Source: Oleiphilus sp. (GTDB taxonomy: Bacteria > Pseudomonadota > Gammaproteobacteria > Pseudomonadales > Oleiphilaceae). Taken from it: a stretch of 64,000 nucleotides of DNA. The position numbers were made by a program, and so were the translations under genes. The stretch is from NCBI GenBank assembly GCA_006212045.1, contig PZPK01000006.1, positions 88,932 to 152,931 of the forward strand, given 5' to 3'. The stretch's first letter is position 1; the number at the start of each line of letters is the position of its first letter. The notes under the pieces are model-generated. The model saw only the letters and a list, made by a program, of their open reading frames with translations. It was not told where the DNA came from and ran no database searches. Positions 1-10,324 of this stretch are shown in pieces.

Positions 1-964
1 TATTGTGGATCGCCATGTCACTAATCTGTAAACCTGCTATGTCTATGTACATATCCAGATCAGTGATCATAAAGTAGGAGCTCCAGTAAATTTTGGAATC
101 AGCGTTACCGGTACCAATATCCGGAGTGCCATTACCGTCATGGTCGACACCCGACCCGTCGGCACCAAACCCATTACCGTTGTTTTCTATGTGCAAATCT
201 TCCGGACCCAAATAGCCCTGAATGCCTAACTGGCTGATCAGAGTCGTCGTTCCGGGAGCACCTTCGTGCACCCCAGTCGAGTGATTGCTATCGATGTCCA
301 GCCCGGCAGAACCGATGTCATAATTGGACGCGGCCAACCCTATCGCATCAATTTCGAACCGGAAATCAACCGCATGCTCAAACATGAGCTCGACCGTGTC
401 ATAATCATCATTCAGGAAGCGGTCAGAAACATCTGCGGAGTAGGCTGCAAAACCACCTTCACTAGCCCAACCATCAGTAAAATCAAAATGAATGACGAGA
501 TCACCATCGTCATAAGTGCGCTTGTCATCAATCGCCAAATTGTCCCTTGTGCTATCGATACCAGCTGCCGCGCTTGCAAAGGCAGTGTCAGGGTTTGCGG
601 CATCAACATACAACTGCATGTGATCACGCATCTGGGAGAAGCCGTAATGAAGAAGATTATCGCCATTGGTGCCGTCACCGGCTATATCAATTTCCAGACG
701 CAGGTTATCAAGGTACGAACCAGCTGTTCCGGTACCATTACCGAAAGAATTACCACCCATGCGCAAACCCTGAAGGATCAGAAAGCCTGCATCCTGATAG
801 GCGAATTCACCGATTTCCCACTGTGCTTCGATATCAATGGTTAAACCAGCCTGGCCAACGACTGATTGCATTTCCGGATCGTCAAGCACTTCGAGATCAG
901 CATGCACGCCTGCCGATGCGGCAGTAATGGCTGATGCGAGTGCCAGTTTTTTGAAGCCTTTCAT
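1..964 (-). CDS. DUF6160-type secreted protein, truncated at the window edge
   Basis: The gene starts at an ATG (964-962) preceded by a purine-rich ribosome site (GGGGAGAA). It stays open to base 1, about 321 codons, so its C-terminus lies outside the window. Residues 1-22 are a signal peptide (basic MKGFKK, hydrophobic core, VHA cleavage site). The next segment, LEVLDDPEMQSVVGQAGLTI (residues 24-43), is the 'DxxMxxVxGQAG' opening typical of DUF6160 and related surface or pilus-type proteins. The rest is rich in Gly, Asp and Asn and predicted beta, with many D-x-D patches that could bind calcium. The gene at 44597-45520 has a similar architecture. Export is well supported; the function is unknown. 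Confidence 0.8.
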   Translation of the reverse strand, partial: MKGFKKLALASAITAASAGVHADLEVLDDPEMQSVVGQAGLTIDIEAQWEIGEFAYQDAGFLILQGLRMGGNSFGNGTGTAGSYLDNLRLEIDIAGDGTNGDNLLHYGFSQMRDHMQLYVDAANPDTAFASAAAGIDSTRDNLAIDDKRTYDDGDLVIHFDFTDGWASEGGFAAYSADVSDRFLNDDYDTVELMFEHAVDFRFEIDAIGLAASNYDIGSAGLDIDSNHSTGVHEGAPGTTTLISQLGIQGYLGPEDLHIENNGNGFGADGSGVDHDGNGTPDIGTGNADSKIYWSSYFMITDLDMYIDIAGLQISDMAIHN

Positions 965-1066
965 TATATTTATTCTCCCCAGTTGCCCTAAGGCCACGCA
1001 TTTCTTTTCGGTCAAAGCGCTTTTCAAGCGTTTTCAGCGTGTACGACGTAGTTTTCCGTACCCCGG

Positions 1067-1095
1067 ATGTTAGTTGAATTGTAAAATAATATCAA
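1067..1095 (-). promoter_or_regulatory. Candidate sigma70 promoter of the DUF6160 gene
   Basis: On the minus strand, TTGATA (1095-1090) and TAACAT (1072-1067) are separated by exactly 17 bases. The -35 matches consensus at 5 of 6 positions and the -10 at 4 of 6. It lies about 100 bases upstream of the ATG at 964. The long 5' leader contains a palindromic AAAGCGCTTT. The assignment rests on pattern matching only. Confidence 0.45.
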
Positions 1096-1122
1096 GTGGT
1101 GAATCGTGCTCTTGACACAGCA

Positions 1123-2184
1123 TCAGGCAACCCGTCGCATCAGGAAAAAGCCTCCGCCGGCACATATCGCTATGGGTACCAGCGTGGCATAAATCGGATC
1201 ATAGCCGAATACCAGGCTGGCCGGCCCCAACAGGTCCTGCATATACTTGAATGCCAGGCCAACCACGAGCCCACAGAAGATTCGATACCCCACCGTCGCG
1301 GAACGCAACGGCCCGAAAACAAAAGAAATCGCCACAAAGACCAGAACAAGCGTTGAGACTGGCTGCAATACTTTTTTCCAGAACGCCATCAAATAGTTGG
1401 CAGCATTCAGGTTTTGCGCTTCCAGATAACGCGTATATTGATACAAACCCGCAACGGATAGATTATCAGGCTTTACCACCAGTATGCTAAGCAACGACGG
1501 ACTCAGACTGGTATTCCAGATTTCAACCCGTTTCTGGACACTTCGAACCGATTCCCCTTCAAACACGGTCTCCCTGATATCCTCCAGCAACCATTCCTGG
1601 CGTTGATAGATCGCGCGTTTGGCAAAGACCGTTTTTTGAATTTGGCGATTGCCATCGTATGTCTGCAAAGAAACCCCATGTAAAATACCGTTGGGCTCCA
1701 CCGCATTGACGTGCACAAAAACATTGCCTTCCCTGTGCCATAGACCGGCAGAGGACGAAAAGCTTAACTGAGCTCCCTGAGCGACGGCTTTTTTACTTTG
1801 CGCGATTTTTTCAGTGAAAGGCACCACATACTCACCCATCAACATGGCCGCCACCACGACCAGCAACGCGGGTTTCATCGCTGACAGCACAATCCGACCC
1901 GTCGACACACCTGCCGCCCTGACAACAACCAGCTCACTGTTGTTCGCCAACATTCCCAGCCCAATCAGACAACCCATGAACGCGCCAAGAGGCAGGTAGT
2001 CATAAATTCTGCGAGGCAAGGTTGTGAGCACATAAAGGAGCGCCTCCGGCGTTTCATAGTCACCCTTCAGATCCTCGATCTCGGCGAGAAACGCAAATAC
2101 GAGGTCAAGCGATAGCACAACCAGCATAACCATGAGTATCGCGCCTGAAACAGAGGAAACGATGTAGCGGTCTATTCTACGCAT
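1123..2184 (-). CDS. lptG: LptG, LPS export ABC transporter permease
   Basis: 353 residues, the usual length for LptG. The protein has the YjgP/YjgQ permease plan: N-terminal membrane segments (about residues 13-35, 60-82 and 100-120), a central periplasmic beta domain, and three C-terminal membrane segments. In the known complex LptB2FG, LptF and LptG take lipopolysaccharide from the outer leaflet of the inner membrane and pass it to LptC/LptA. Its start overlaps the end of lptF by 8 bases, so the two are translationally coupled, as expected for equal partners. lptB, lptC and lptA are not in this window, which is normal. It is called LptG rather than LptF because it is the second gene and opens with MRRIDRYI. 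Confidence 0.93.
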   Translation of the reverse strand: MRRIDRYIVSSVSGAILMVMLVVLSLDLVFAFLAEIEDLKGDYETPEALLYVLTTLPRRIYDYLPLGAFMGCLIGLGMLANNSELVVVRAAGVSTGRIVLSAMKPALLVVVAAMLMGEYVVPFTEKIAQSKKAVAQGAQLSFSSSAGLWHREGNVFVHVNAVEPNGILHGVSLQTYDGNRQIQKTVFAKRAIYQRQEWLLEDIRETVFEGESVRSVQKRVEIWNTSLSPSLLSILVVKPDNLSVAGLYQYTRYLEAQNLNAANYLMAFWKKVLQPVSTLVLVFVAISFVFGPLRSATVGYRIFCGLVVGLAFKYMQDLLGPASLVFGYDPIYATLVPIAICAGGGFFLMRRVA

Positions 2185-3283
2185 GACTGGCCTGCACTTT
2201 TTTTGGCCTGAACATGGAAGACAATATCCGGTCTTTGTTCAGCAGCACAATAGCTAGGCCCAGAAACAGAAGGTGCACCAGCCAGAGCCCCAGATAATCA
2301 GGAATTTCACCTTTGGCGAGTTTTTTTCGAACGACAATCAAGAGTCCAAGATAAACCACGTACACCATCATGGATGGCAGCAAGTGAAAAAAACGCCCTT
2401 GCCGCGGATTGACCTTGCAAAGCGCCACACCGAGCAAGGTAATGACGGGCACCAGCATCGGAATGGATATCCGCCATTGCAGCAAGGCAATTTCACCCGG
2501 TGATTTAGAACCCAGCAGATCCTGCGTGGGTATCGCCTCTTCCTTGACCGAGCGCTGCTCAGCGTCCGGGACATCAATTTTGACGCCGTAGGTGTCAAAC
2601 ATAATAACCTGAAAACTATTGGTCCCGGGGACGCCCTGATAGCGGGTTCCCTGATGCAAGACCAGATAGCGATCCCCATTCTTCGGATCAATGAGCTGCG
2701 TCCCCTCTTTGGCACGAATCAGGTTGATACCTTCATCTCCGTCGGGTTCTTCAGAAATAAACACATCGAACATCTTGCGCTTGTCATCACTTAGACTTTT
2801 GGCGTACGTCACCCGGTCACCCGTCTTCAGTTTCTGGAATTTACCGGGGAACAGCATTTCGAATTCGGTCAACTGCGACTGTTCGACAAACAGACGCTCG
2901 ACTTTCTGCATCCCCCAGGGCGAGACATACAGACTCATCGCCCCAACAAACAGCGACACCAACATCGCCATGATCATCGTATGCCAGAGCAAACGATTGC
3001 GACCATAACCGCAGGCATGGAGAACCGTCATTTCACTCTCCAGGTACATTCGCCCATAAGCCAGCAGAATACCCAAAAAGAAGCCCAACGGCAGAATCAG
3101 CTCCAGAAAACCAGGCAACCTGTACGCCATAATCTGCAACAGAATATCGGGCGACAACCCGCCTGATGCTGCCTGCGCCAGATATTTGATAAAACGGCCG
3201 CTCATAAAGATCAGAAGCAAAACGAGCGTCACCGCCAGCATCGTTGACATTACCTGCCGAGCCAAATATCTAAAGACAATCAC
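2177..3283 (-). CDS. lptF: LptF, LPS export ABC transporter permease
   Basis: 368 residues. The opening MIVFRYLARQVMSTMLAVTL is typical of LptF, and the layout is two to three N-terminal membrane helices, a periplasmic domain and three C-terminal helices. It pairs with LptG in the LptB2FG lipopolysaccharide extractor. The start codon is GTG (3283-3281) with AAGGG about 8 bases upstream; there is no better in-frame ATG near the N-terminal helix. It is divergent from pepA, an arrangement widely conserved in Pseudomonas and relatives. Confidence 0.93.
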   Translation of the reverse strand: MIVFRYLARQVMSTMLAVTLVLLLIFMSGRFIKYLAQAASGGLSPDILLQIMAYRLPGFLELILPLGFFLGILLAYGRMYLESEMTVLHACGYGRNRLLWHTMIMAMLVSLFVGAMSLYVSPWGMQKVERLFVEQSQLTEFEMLFPGKFQKLKTGDRVTYAKSLSDDKRKMFDVFISEEPDGDEGINLIRAKEGTQLIDPKNGDRYLVLHQGTRYQGVPGTNSFQVIMFDTYGVKIDVPDAEQRSVKEEAIPTQDLLGSKSPGEIALLQWRISIPMLVPVITLLGVALCKVNPRQGRFFHLLPSMMVYVVYLGLLIVVRKKLAKGEIPDYLGLWLVHLLFLGLAIVLLNKDRILSSMFRPKKVQASHA

Positions 3284-3292
3284 GCCAAACCC

Positions 3293-3321
3293 TTGACACC
3301 AGAATTCCGGTTACCCATAAA
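3293..3321 (+). promoter_or_regulatory. Candidate sigma70 promoter of pepA
   Basis: A perfect -35 TTGACA (3293-3298) is followed after 17 bases by CATAAA (3316-3321), in the divergent lptF/pepA gap. It would give a leader of roughly 140 bases before pepA. Direct sequence evidence only. Confidence 0.5.
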
Positions 3322-3470
3322 ATTTCATACTTCCTGCGTTGGTGAACGTGCATTCTATTCAGCAAACGGTCCGGTAGCCAGCAGAAAAGCATTGAGGCCG
3401 ACCTTGGCTTTCAACTACACTTGAGCCAGCGAAACACTCACCCGAAAATGTCAACGAGAACGAATCATAC

Positions 3471-4952
3471 ATGCGATATTCCAGTACTTCAGAAGCCATT
3501 ATCAATACCTCCCCGAAGTGCATCTGCATTTCAGTCAATAGCGAAGGAAAGGCGGGTGAACTGTCAGACATCCTTAGCAATGACAGTGCAAAAGAGCTCG
3601 ATAGCCTGCTCAGCGAACTATCCTTTTCCGGCAAACCGGGGGAAACCCTGTTTCTACCACGAAGCGGCACCCGGGAATTTCACATCCTGGTCGCTGGCAT
3701 TGGTGATCCTCAAGCACTCAAAGAAAACGACGTACTGAAGATTGGACCGGCAATCGCAGCGGCTATCAAGTCAAATAAAATGAAAGAACTGAGTGTTGCG
3801 CTTGATCACTTTGGCTCAATATCTCCCCTGAATCTGGGTCGACAGATCATCGATGCCATCGAAACGTCGACCTACAGCTTTGACACTTACAAGTCGGAAA
3901 AATCCGGAGAACCCACGCTCACACAGGTCACCTTCCATTGCCTGGAAAACGAGACAGCTGCGCTGGACGAAACCATTCGTCTCGCACACGCAGTGAACAC
4001 CGGGCGCCACTATGCCCGCACCCTTGGAAACGAACCCGGCAATGTCTGCACACCCTTTTATCTGGCTCAACAGGCGAAACAGCTTGGTAAAGACTACCCG
4101 GACATTGAAACCAATGTGCTCGACGAAGAAGAACTCGAGAAAATGGGCATGGGCGCTTTCGTATCAGTGTCAAAAGGCAGCACCCTGCCCGGAAAGCTCA
4201 TTACCATGGAGTATTACGGCACGGATAAAAAATCAGCCCCCTATGTATTGGTAGGCAAAGGGATCACCTTTGACACTGGCGGCATTAGTCTCAAGCCGGG
4301 CGCACAGATGGATGAAATGAAGTTTGATATGTGCGGTTCAGCTTCGGTCATGGGAGTGATGAAGGCCATTGCCGAGTTAAAACCAAAGCTGAATGTCGTC
4401 GGCGTCATTGCAGCGGCCGAAAACATGCCGGCAGGCAATGCTTCCAAACCGGGCGACATTGTCACCACGCTGTCCGGTCAGACTGTTGAGATCCTGAATA
4501 CCGATGCGGAAGGACGCCTGGTGCTGTGTGACACCCTGACCTATGTTGAACGGTTCAAGCCAGCCGCAGTGATTGACATTGCCACCTTGACCGGTGCCTG
4601 CATCGTCGCACTTGGTCATTGCACCTCTGCTGTGATGGGTAATGACCAGACGCTGGTCGACCAGTTGTTGGCGGCAGGACAGCAGTCGCACGACAAAGCC
4701 TGGCAACTGCCGCTATGGGATGACTACCAGTCCCAATTGGATAGTCCCTTTGCCGATATGCAAAATATTGGCGGTAAAGGCGCAGGCTCTATTACCGCCG
4801 GCTGTTTCCTTTCACGTTTCACAAAGTCCTATCCCTGGGCTCACCTGGATGTCGCGGGCACAGCGTGGGTATCCGGCGGCAAAGAAAAAGGCGCGACGGG
4901 TCGACCAGTGCCCTTGTTGATGCAGTATCTGGTAAATCAACTCGCATCATGA
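3471..4952 (+). CDS. pepA: Leucyl aminopeptidase PepA (M17)
   Basis: 493 residues, matching the M17 cytosol aminopeptidase family (E. coli PepA 503). The N-terminal half is the divergent regulatory or DNA-binding domain. The C-terminal half is catalytic, with the two-metal ligand segments VGKGITFDTGG and MKFDMCGSA and the family signature NTDAEGRLVL near residue 343. It removes N-terminal residues, preferably Leu, from peptides in the cytoplasm. In E. coli PepA also acts as a DNA-binding accessory factor for XerCD; whether that holds here is unknown, although xerD is in the same window. The stop overlaps the holC start (ATGA). Confidence 0.95.
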   Translation: MRYSSTSEAIINTSPKCICISVNSEGKAGELSDILSNDSAKELDSLLSELSFSGKPGETLFLPRSGTREFHILVAGIGDPQALKENDVLKIGPAIAAAIKSNKMKELSVALDHFGSISPLNLGRQIIDAIETSTYSFDTYKSEKSGEPTLTQVTFHCLENETAALDETIRLAHAVNTGRHYARTLGNEPGNVCTPFYLAQQAKQLGKDYPDIETNVLDEEELEKMGMGAFVSVSKGSTLPGKLITMEYYGTDKKSAPYVLVGKGITFDTGGISLKPGAQMDEMKFDMCGSASVMGVMKAIAELKPKLNVVGVIAAAENMPAGNASKPGDIVTTLSGQTVEILNTDAEGRLVLCDTLTYVERFKPAAVIDIATLTGACIVALGHCTSAVMGNDQTLVDQLLAAGQQSHDKAWQLPLWDDYQSQLDSPFADMQNIGGKGAGSITAGCFLSRFTKSYPWAHLDVAGTAWVSGGKEKGATGRPVPLLMQYLVNQLAS

Positions 4953-5398
4953 TGCCACGAGCGGATTTGTATCTGATTCCCGGAAGCGCCTTTTCAGACG
5001 TCTGCGAATTCTGCATTCGCCTCACCTCAAAGGCGTTTCGGGCGGGACACCGCATTCACATCAAAGGCAGCGCCGCGCATGAAACCGAATCACTCGACAG
5101 ACTATTGTGGGAAGCGGACAAAGCCAGCTTTCTGCCGCATGTCGTGTTGGAGCAGGATTCGGCGACGGTCGATCAGACGCCCATCACACTGAGCAATCTT
5201 GAGAGTACTTACCCTCCGGCCGAGCATCGAGACCTGCTCATCCAATATGATTCGGAGCTGCCAGATCAGCTCAAGACGTTTAAACGGCTGGCGCTGATTG
5301 TGCCCAATACAGAGCCATCGATTCATGCAGCACGCACAACCTACAAGGCGCTGACTGCGCAGGAATTCAGCGTCAATACGCATGATCTGCGCAATTAG
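4949..5398 (+). CDS. holC: DNA polymerase III chi subunit HolC
   Basis: 149 residues from the ATG at 4949 (a second ATG follows at 4952). The reading frame is open further upstream, but the start overlapping the pepA stop gives the usual chi length of about 147 and the usual N-terminus, (M)PRADLYLIPG. Chi links the clamp loader (through psi) to SSB at the replication fork. The sequence keeps family features such as LLWEADKASFLPH and the C-terminal TYKALTAQEFSVNTHDLRN. The pepA-holC-valS order is conserved in gammaproteobacteria and supports the call. Confidence 0.88.
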   Translation: MMPRADLYLIPGSAFSDVCEFCIRLTSKAFRAGHRIHIKGSAAHETESLDRLLWEADKASFLPHVVLEQDSATVDQTPITLSNLESTYPPAEHRDLLIQYDSELPDQLKTFKRLALIVPNTEPSIHAARTTYKALTAQEFSVNTHDLRN

Positions 5399-5452
5399 TC
5401 TTCTTGTACTGCGTCGTCTCGGCGATGGGCGCCGCAAACTTGGCTACAGCTA

Positions 5453-5482
5453 TGGCTAAGCCGTTGATAGCGCATGTATAAT
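5453..5482 (+). promoter_or_regulatory. Possible promoter of valS
   Basis: A perfect -10 TATAAT lies at 5477-5482, 49 bases before the valS ATG. The best -35, TGGCTA at 5453-5458 with 18-base spacing, is weak. It could provide extra transcription of valS inside the pepA-holC-valS run. Confidence 0.35.
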
Positions 5483-5530
5483 GGCGCCCCCAAAAGACCT
5501 TCACCCACATATTCGACAGTAAATTCAACT

Positions 5531-8380
5531 ATGGATAAGACCTACCAGCCAAGCGACATTGAACAATCGTGGTATCAAACCTGGGAAGAAAAAGGCTACT
5601 TCAAGCCCTCAGGAACAGGCGATGCGTACTCCATTATGATCCCCCCACCCAACGTGACTGGCAGCCTGCATATGGGGCATGCGTTTCAGGATTCCATTAT
5701 GGATGCTCTGACGCGGTATCACAGAATGAAGGGACACAATACCTTATGGCAGGTGGGCACCGACCACGCAGGGATCGCGACCCAAATGGTTGTCGAACGA
5801 AAATTGGCGTCGGAAGAAGGCAAAACCCGGCATGATCTGGGTCGTGAAGCCTTTTTGGATAAGGTCTGGGATTGGAAGGCCCATTCCGGCGGCACCATCA
5901 CTCGTCAGCTAAGGCGGCTCGGGGCTTCAGTTGATTGGGAAAACGAGCGCTTCACCATGGATGACGGTTTTTACAAGGCTGTCCAGGAAGTATTTATTCG
6001 CCTCTATCATGACGGACTGATCTACCGGGGCAAGCGTCTGGTTAACTGGGACCCGAAACTGCACACCGCCATTTCGGATCTGGAAGTCGAGAACAAGGAA
6101 AAGCAGGGCCATATGTGGCATCTTCGCTACCCGCTGGCGGATGGTGAACAGACAGCAGAAGGTAAAACCTATATCGTGGTAGCGACGACTCGCCCCGAGA
6201 CGATGCTTGGCGATACCGGTGTTGCCGTCAACCCCGAAGACCCGCGCTACAAGAACCTGATCGGTAAATCCCTAAGCCTGCCCTTGGTAAACCGTAAGAT
6301 CCCGATTGTGGCTGACGAGCACGCCGACATGGAAAAAGGCACCGGTTGCGTCAAAATTACACCCGCCCATGACTTCAACGATTACGAAGTTGGCAAACGC
6401 TGCGCTTTGCCAATGATTAACGTCCTCAACCAGAACGGTGAGATTCTGGATCAGGCCGAGGGCTATCACATCGATGGCAGCGAAAATACCGGAATCGAAA
6501 CATTCATTCCGGAAGACCTTCGTGGCCTGGATCGCTTCGCAGCACGAAAAGCGGTTGTCGCCAAGTTTGAAGCTCTCGGCCTGTTGGACGAAGTCAAGGA
6601 ACACCAATTGATGGTGCCCTATGGCGACCGCTCAGGCGTGGTGATTGAACCTCTCTTGACCGATCAGTGGTTCGTGAAGGCCGCCCCTCTGGCTGAACCT
6701 GCCATCAAAGCCGTCGAAGATGGCGAAATCCAGTTCGTCCCAAAACAGTATGAAAATATGTACTTCTCCTGGATGCGAGACATTCAGGACTGGTGTATTT
6801 CCCGACAGCTTTGGTGGGGCCACCGTATTCCCGCCTGGTATGACAACAATGGCAATGTCTATGTTGGTCGTTGTGAAGAAGATGTTCGTCAGGACAACAA
6901 TCTGGATGACAGCGTGACACTGAAACAGGATGACGATGTGCTCGATACCTGGTTCTCGTCCGCCCTGTGGACATTTGGCACACTTGGCTGGCCGGAACTG
7001 ACTGAACGACTGAAAACATTCCATCCAACCGATGTACTGGTGACGGGATTCGATATCATCTTCTTCTGGGTCGCCCGCATGATCATGATGACCATGTACT
7101 TCATGAAAGATGAGAATGGAAAGGCCCAGGTGCCATTCAAATATGTCTACGTCACCGGTCTGATTCGGGACGAGCATGGCGACAAGATGTCAAAATCCAA
7201 AGGCAACGTACTGGACCCGCTCGATATGATCGACGGCATCAGCCTGGAAGATCTGGTCGACAAACGGACCGGGAACATGATGCAACCCCAGCTGGCTGAA
7301 AAAATAGCCAAACGAACCCGAAAAGCGTTCAGTGAAGGCATTGCGCCGCATGGCACCGACGCCTTGCGCTTCACGCTTTATTCATTGGCTTCGACCGGTC
7401 GCGATATCAATTGGGATATGAAGCGTCTTGAGGGCTATCGCAACTTCTGCAACAAGATCTGGAATGCCGCCCGTTACGTGCTACTGAATACGGAGGGGCA
7501 GGATTGTGGTCAGGAAAACCAAAGCGTTGAGCTTTCACTGGCAGATCGCTGGATCATCTCCAAACTACAACTCTGCGAACAGCAGGTGGAAAAGTCCGTC
7601 AGTGAATTCCGCCTCGACCTGGCTTCCCAGACCCTGTATGACTTCATCTGGAACGAATATTGTGACTGGTATCTTGAACTGTCCAAGCCAGTGCTGAATG
7701 ATTCGGAAGCCAGTGCAGAAGCACTGCGCGGGACACGCCGTACACTGGTACGCGTACTGGAAACGATCTTGCGCATGGCACACCCTTTCCTGCCCTTTAT
7801 CACCGAAGAAATCTGGCAAAAGGTCGCACCACTCGCAGGACGAAGCGGTGACACGATCATGAATCAACCCTACCCGGAAGCTGATATGTCGCGTGTCGAT
7901 GAGCAAGCGCTTGGGGATACCGAGTGGTTGAAAGGCGTGATTGTTGCCGTCCGGAATATTCGCGGTGAAATGGATATCTCGCCCGGAAAACCGGTGCCGG
8001 TCATGCTCCATCACGGTAATGGCGAAGACAAGAGACGCTTTGAACAGCATCAGAGTTTTATCAAGTCCCTGGCCAAACTGGAGAGCATGACGTGGCTGGA
8101 CAGCGAACCTCCCCTATGCGCTACCCAGTTGGTGGGAAGTATGGAGGTGCTGGTACCGATGGCCGGGCTGATCGATGTTGCAGCAGAGGTCAAGCGTTTG
8201 AATAAGGAACTAGAAAAAGCCGAGAAGGAAATCAAACGTCTGGAAGGAAAGCTGCACAATGAAAAGTTTGTCAGCAATGCACCCGCCGAGGTTGTCGACA
8301 AGGAAAAAGCCAAGCTTGCCGAAGCGCAGTCTACGCACAAAGTACTGAGTGAACAGGTACTGAAAATCAAGGCCATCTGA
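5531..8380 (+). CDS. valS: Valyl-tRNA synthetase
   Basis: 949 residues from the ATG at 5531 (E. coli 951). A TTG- or ATG-initiated extension upstream is possible, but [20 protein letters not shown] is the standard beginning. It is a class I synthetase with an HIGH-type motif in [15 protein letters not shown] (about residues 38-52), a large editing domain, KMSKS in [10 protein letters not shown] (about residue 551), the anticodon-binding helical domain, and the ValRS C-terminal coiled coil beginning [20 protein letters not shown]. It charges tRNA-Val and hydrolyses mischarged threonine. No strong ribosome site is visible. Confidence 0.97.
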   Translation: MDKTYQPSDIEQSWYQTWEEKGYFKPSGTGDAYSIMIPPPNVTGSLHMGHAFQDSIMDALTRYHRMKGHNTLWQVGTDHAGIATQMVVERKLASEEGKTRHDLGREAFLDKVWDWKAHSGGTITRQLRRLGASVDWENERFTMDDGFYKAVQEVFIRLYHDGLIYRGKRLVNWDPKLHTAISDLEVENKEKQGHMWHLRYPLADGEQTAEGKTYIVVATTRPETMLGDTGVAVNPEDPRYKNLIGKSLSLPLVNRKIPIVADEHADMEKGTGCVKITPAHDFNDYEVGKRCALPMINVLNQNGEILDQAEGYHIDGSENTGIETFIPEDLRGLDRFAARKAVVAKFEALGLLDEVKEHQLMVPYGDRSGVVIEPLLTDQWFVKAAPLAEPAIKAVEDGEIQFVPKQYENMYFSWMRDIQDWCISRQLWWGHRIPAWYDNNGNVYVGRCEEDVRQDNNLDDSVTLKQDDDVLDTWFSSALWTFGTLGWPELTERLKTFHPTDVLVTGFDIIFFWVARMIMMTMYFMKDENGKAQVPFKYVYVTGLIRDEHGDKMSKSKGNVLDPLDMIDGISLEDLVDKRTGNMMQPQLAEKIAKRTRKAFSEGIAPHGTDALRFTLYSLASTGRDINWDMKRLEGYRNFCNKIWNAARYVLLNTEGQDCGQENQSVELSLADRWIISKLQLCEQQVEKSVSEFRLDLASQTLYDFIWNEYCDWYLELSKPVLNDSEASAEALRGTRRTLVRVLETILRMAHPFLPFITEEIWQKVAPLAGRSGDTIMNQPYPEADMSRVDEQALGDTEWLKGVIVAVRNIRGEMDISPGKPVPVMLHHGNGEDKRRFEQHQSFIKSLAKLESMTWLDSEPPLCATQLVGSMEVLVPMAGLIDVAAEVKRLNKELEKAEKEIKRLEGKLHNEKFVSNAPAEVVDKEKAKLAEAQSTHKVLSEQVLKIKAI

Positions 8381-8418
8381 AACGGGACAGCCAGGATGAG
8401 CTTGTCGCAGGACCGGAT

Positions 8419-9399
8419 ATGATCTACATATTGGGCGCAGGCGCATTGGGCTGTCTCTGGGCAGCCCGCCTGCATCGGCAGGAACCGCTTTGCTTTTTGT
8501 CGACCCGCGCGTATGCGACAAGAAAAAAGTGGTTCCCCAATTCAGACTCGGTCAACCAGCGTTTCAGTCAATTACCGCCCCTTCCTGACAGATGTTTCGA
8601 TTATCTCCCCGCTGCGATACAAGGGGCCGCCATCGAAGCTGTAAAAATTCCCCAGCAACTGAGCGATCACAGCCTTCGTCGAGGCGCACTGCTTCTGGTT
8701 ACGACAAAAAGCTATGATGTCGTGCCGAGCCTGTCAGAATGGATACCGAAGCTCGATAGCAGTCATCGCGTTCTGCTTTTTCAAAACGGGATGGGAAGCC
8801 AGCAAGCGGCTTGCGAGCTACTGGGCAAGGTCCCCTGCTTTGCTGCGGTCACCACCGAAGCCGCCAATCTTGAACCACCTTCCAGAGTGGTCCATGCAGC
8901 CACCGGTGTCACCCGCATTGGCCCGCTGAATGAGGCGGCACGCGAGATTGAACAAGAAGACCAAACCGGATTTCTGGACACGCTTTCCCTTTCCGGCCTT
9001 AAAATTTCTGCGACAAAAGACATCTGGAAAACGCTGTGGCTGAAACTTGCCATCAATTGCGCGATTAACCCCTTCACCGCCATCGCACAGTGCCGCAATG
9101 GTGAAGTCAGCAGCACGACGCTCTTCAAACAGTTGTGGCCTGCGTTATCCATCGAATTGATGAACATGTTGACCACGGCTGGCTTGGACTGCACACCAGA
9201 TGAACTGGACGCAATGGTGTTCAAAGTCATGCATGATACGCGAGACAATCTATCTTCCATGCTTCAGGACCGGATGGCGAAACGCCAAACCGAAATTGAC
9301 TTCATCAACGGCTTTGCAGCCCGGTATTTATCGACGCATGGCCACAGCAACGATGCCAACCGAAAACTGACGGAGCTGGTGTATGCACTTGGGGATTGA
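8419..9399 (+). CDS. panE: Ketopantoate reductase family protein (PanE/ApbA)
   Basis: 326 residues with the N-terminal NADP-binding Rossmann motif IYILGAGALGCLWAARLH and the C-terminal helical domain of 2-dehydropantoate 2-reductase. The catalytic Lys-Asn region is recognisable in WKTLWLKLAINCAINPFTAI. The usual reaction is NADPH reduction of ketopantoate to pantoate for coenzyme A synthesis. Many bacteria carry several paralogues with other substrates, so the gene symbol is provisional. AGGA lies 7 bases before the ATG. The 3' end overlaps the next gene by 17 bases, so the pair is translationally coupled. Confidence 0.8.
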   Translation: MIYILGAGALGCLWAARLHRQEPLCFLSTRAYATRKKWFPNSDSVNQRFSQLPPLPDRCFDYLPAAIQGAAIEAVKIPQQLSDHSLRRGALLLVTTKSYDVVPSLSEWIPKLDSSHRVLLFQNGMGSQQAACELLGKVPCFAAVTTEAANLEPPSRVVHAATGVTRIGPLNEAAREIEQEDQTGFLDTLSLSGLKISATKDIWKTLWLKLAINCAINPFTAIAQCRNGEVSSTTLFKQLWPALSIELMNMLTTAGLDCTPDELDAMVFKVMHDTRDNLSSMLQDRMAKRQTEIDFINGFAARYLSTHGHSNDANRKLTELVYALGD

Positions 9400-10324
9400 T
9401 CTGGGCGGCACTAAAATAGAAATCATCGCCATCGACAAACAATCGAGGGAGCATTACAGAAAGCGCATCCCGAGTCCGCAGCAGGACTACGAAAAAACAC
9501 TTCTGGCACTGGAGCAGCTGGTTGACGAGACAGAAGCCTGCATTGGCAAGAGCGTCTCTCTGGGTATCGGCATTCCGGGTGCAGTTTCGCGCGAAAGCGG
9601 GCTAATCAAGAATGCCAATTCCACGTGGATAATCGGACAGGACCTGCAAGGTGACCTTTCCCGCAGACTTCAAAAACAGGTATATCTGGCCAACGATGCC
9701 GATTGCTTTACGCTTTCGGAAGCCTGTGATGGCGCAGCACAATCATACCCCATGGTGTTTGGTGTCATCCTGGGCACCGGAGTGGGCGGCGGCTTGTGCA
9801 TAGACCGAAAGATCATTTGCGGACCAAACGCCATTACCGGGGAATGGGGACACAATCCCCTGCCTCAAAGTAACCTGCCCAACACCTCAAGCAAAGAACC
9901 CGAGACAGTCTGCTACTGTGGCAAAACCAACTGCATCGAGACTTACCTGTCCGGCCCAGCTTTTATTAAGCATTTCCATACGGCTTACCCACACCTCAAA
10001 ACACAGATCGAAACGGCTCAAGCGCTGGCAGAGGCAGCCGGTCATCAACTCACCGAGACCAAGGACTATTTTGAACTCTATTGCGACAGATTGGCTCGCG
10101 GCCTCACGCAGGTCATCAATACCATTGACCCAGACTGTATTGTACTGGGCGGAGGTTTATCCAACATCGACGCGCTCTATGCGCAACTACCTGAAAAAAT
10201 TGCGCGCTATATTTTTTCTGACTCTGTCAGAACCAAAATAGTCAAAGCACATCACGGCGATTCCAGTGGCGTCAGGGGGGCAGCCTGGCTTGGCATGCGA
10301 CGCGGAATCCTGGAGGCACGCTAA
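9383..10324 (+). CDS. mak: ROK-family sugar kinase, Mak (fructokinase)-like
   Basis: 313 residues. The protein opens with the ATP-binding ROK motif LGIDLGGTKIEIIAI. It carries the ROK signature GEWGHNPLP followed by the zinc-binding CYCGKTNCIETYLSGP, and ends HGDSSGVRGAAW, all as in E. coli Mak (YajF). Mak phosphorylates fructose and related hexoses using ATP. The start is embedded in the end of the panE-like gene, with GGAG 8 bases upstream. Other ROK kinases (glucokinase, NagK) are possible, but the NANSTW and GDSSGVRGAAW segments fit Mak best. Confidence 0.8.
   Translation: MHLGIDLGGTKIEIIAIDKQSREHYRKRIPSPQQDYEKTLLALEQLVDETEACIGKSVSLGIGIPGAVSRESGLIKNANSTWIIGQDLQGDLSRRLQKQVYLANDADCFTLSEACDGAAQSYPMVFGVILGTGVGGGLCIDRKIICGPNAITGEWGHNPLPQSNLPNTSSKEPETVCYCGKTNCIETYLSGPAFIKHFHTAYPHLKTQIETAQALAEAAGHQLTETKDYFELYCDRLARGLTQVINTIDPDCIVLGGGLSNIDALYAQLPEKIARYIFSDSVRTKIVKAHHGDSSGVRGAAWLGMRRGILEAR

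Noticed and set aside
266..844. 192-codon plus-strand ORF
   Set aside because: Antisense to the DUF6160 gene, which has a signal peptide, ribosome site and promoter.
5399..5530. T-box or other leader for valS
   Set aside because: No specifier-loop or T-box sequence; T-boxes are not expected in this group.
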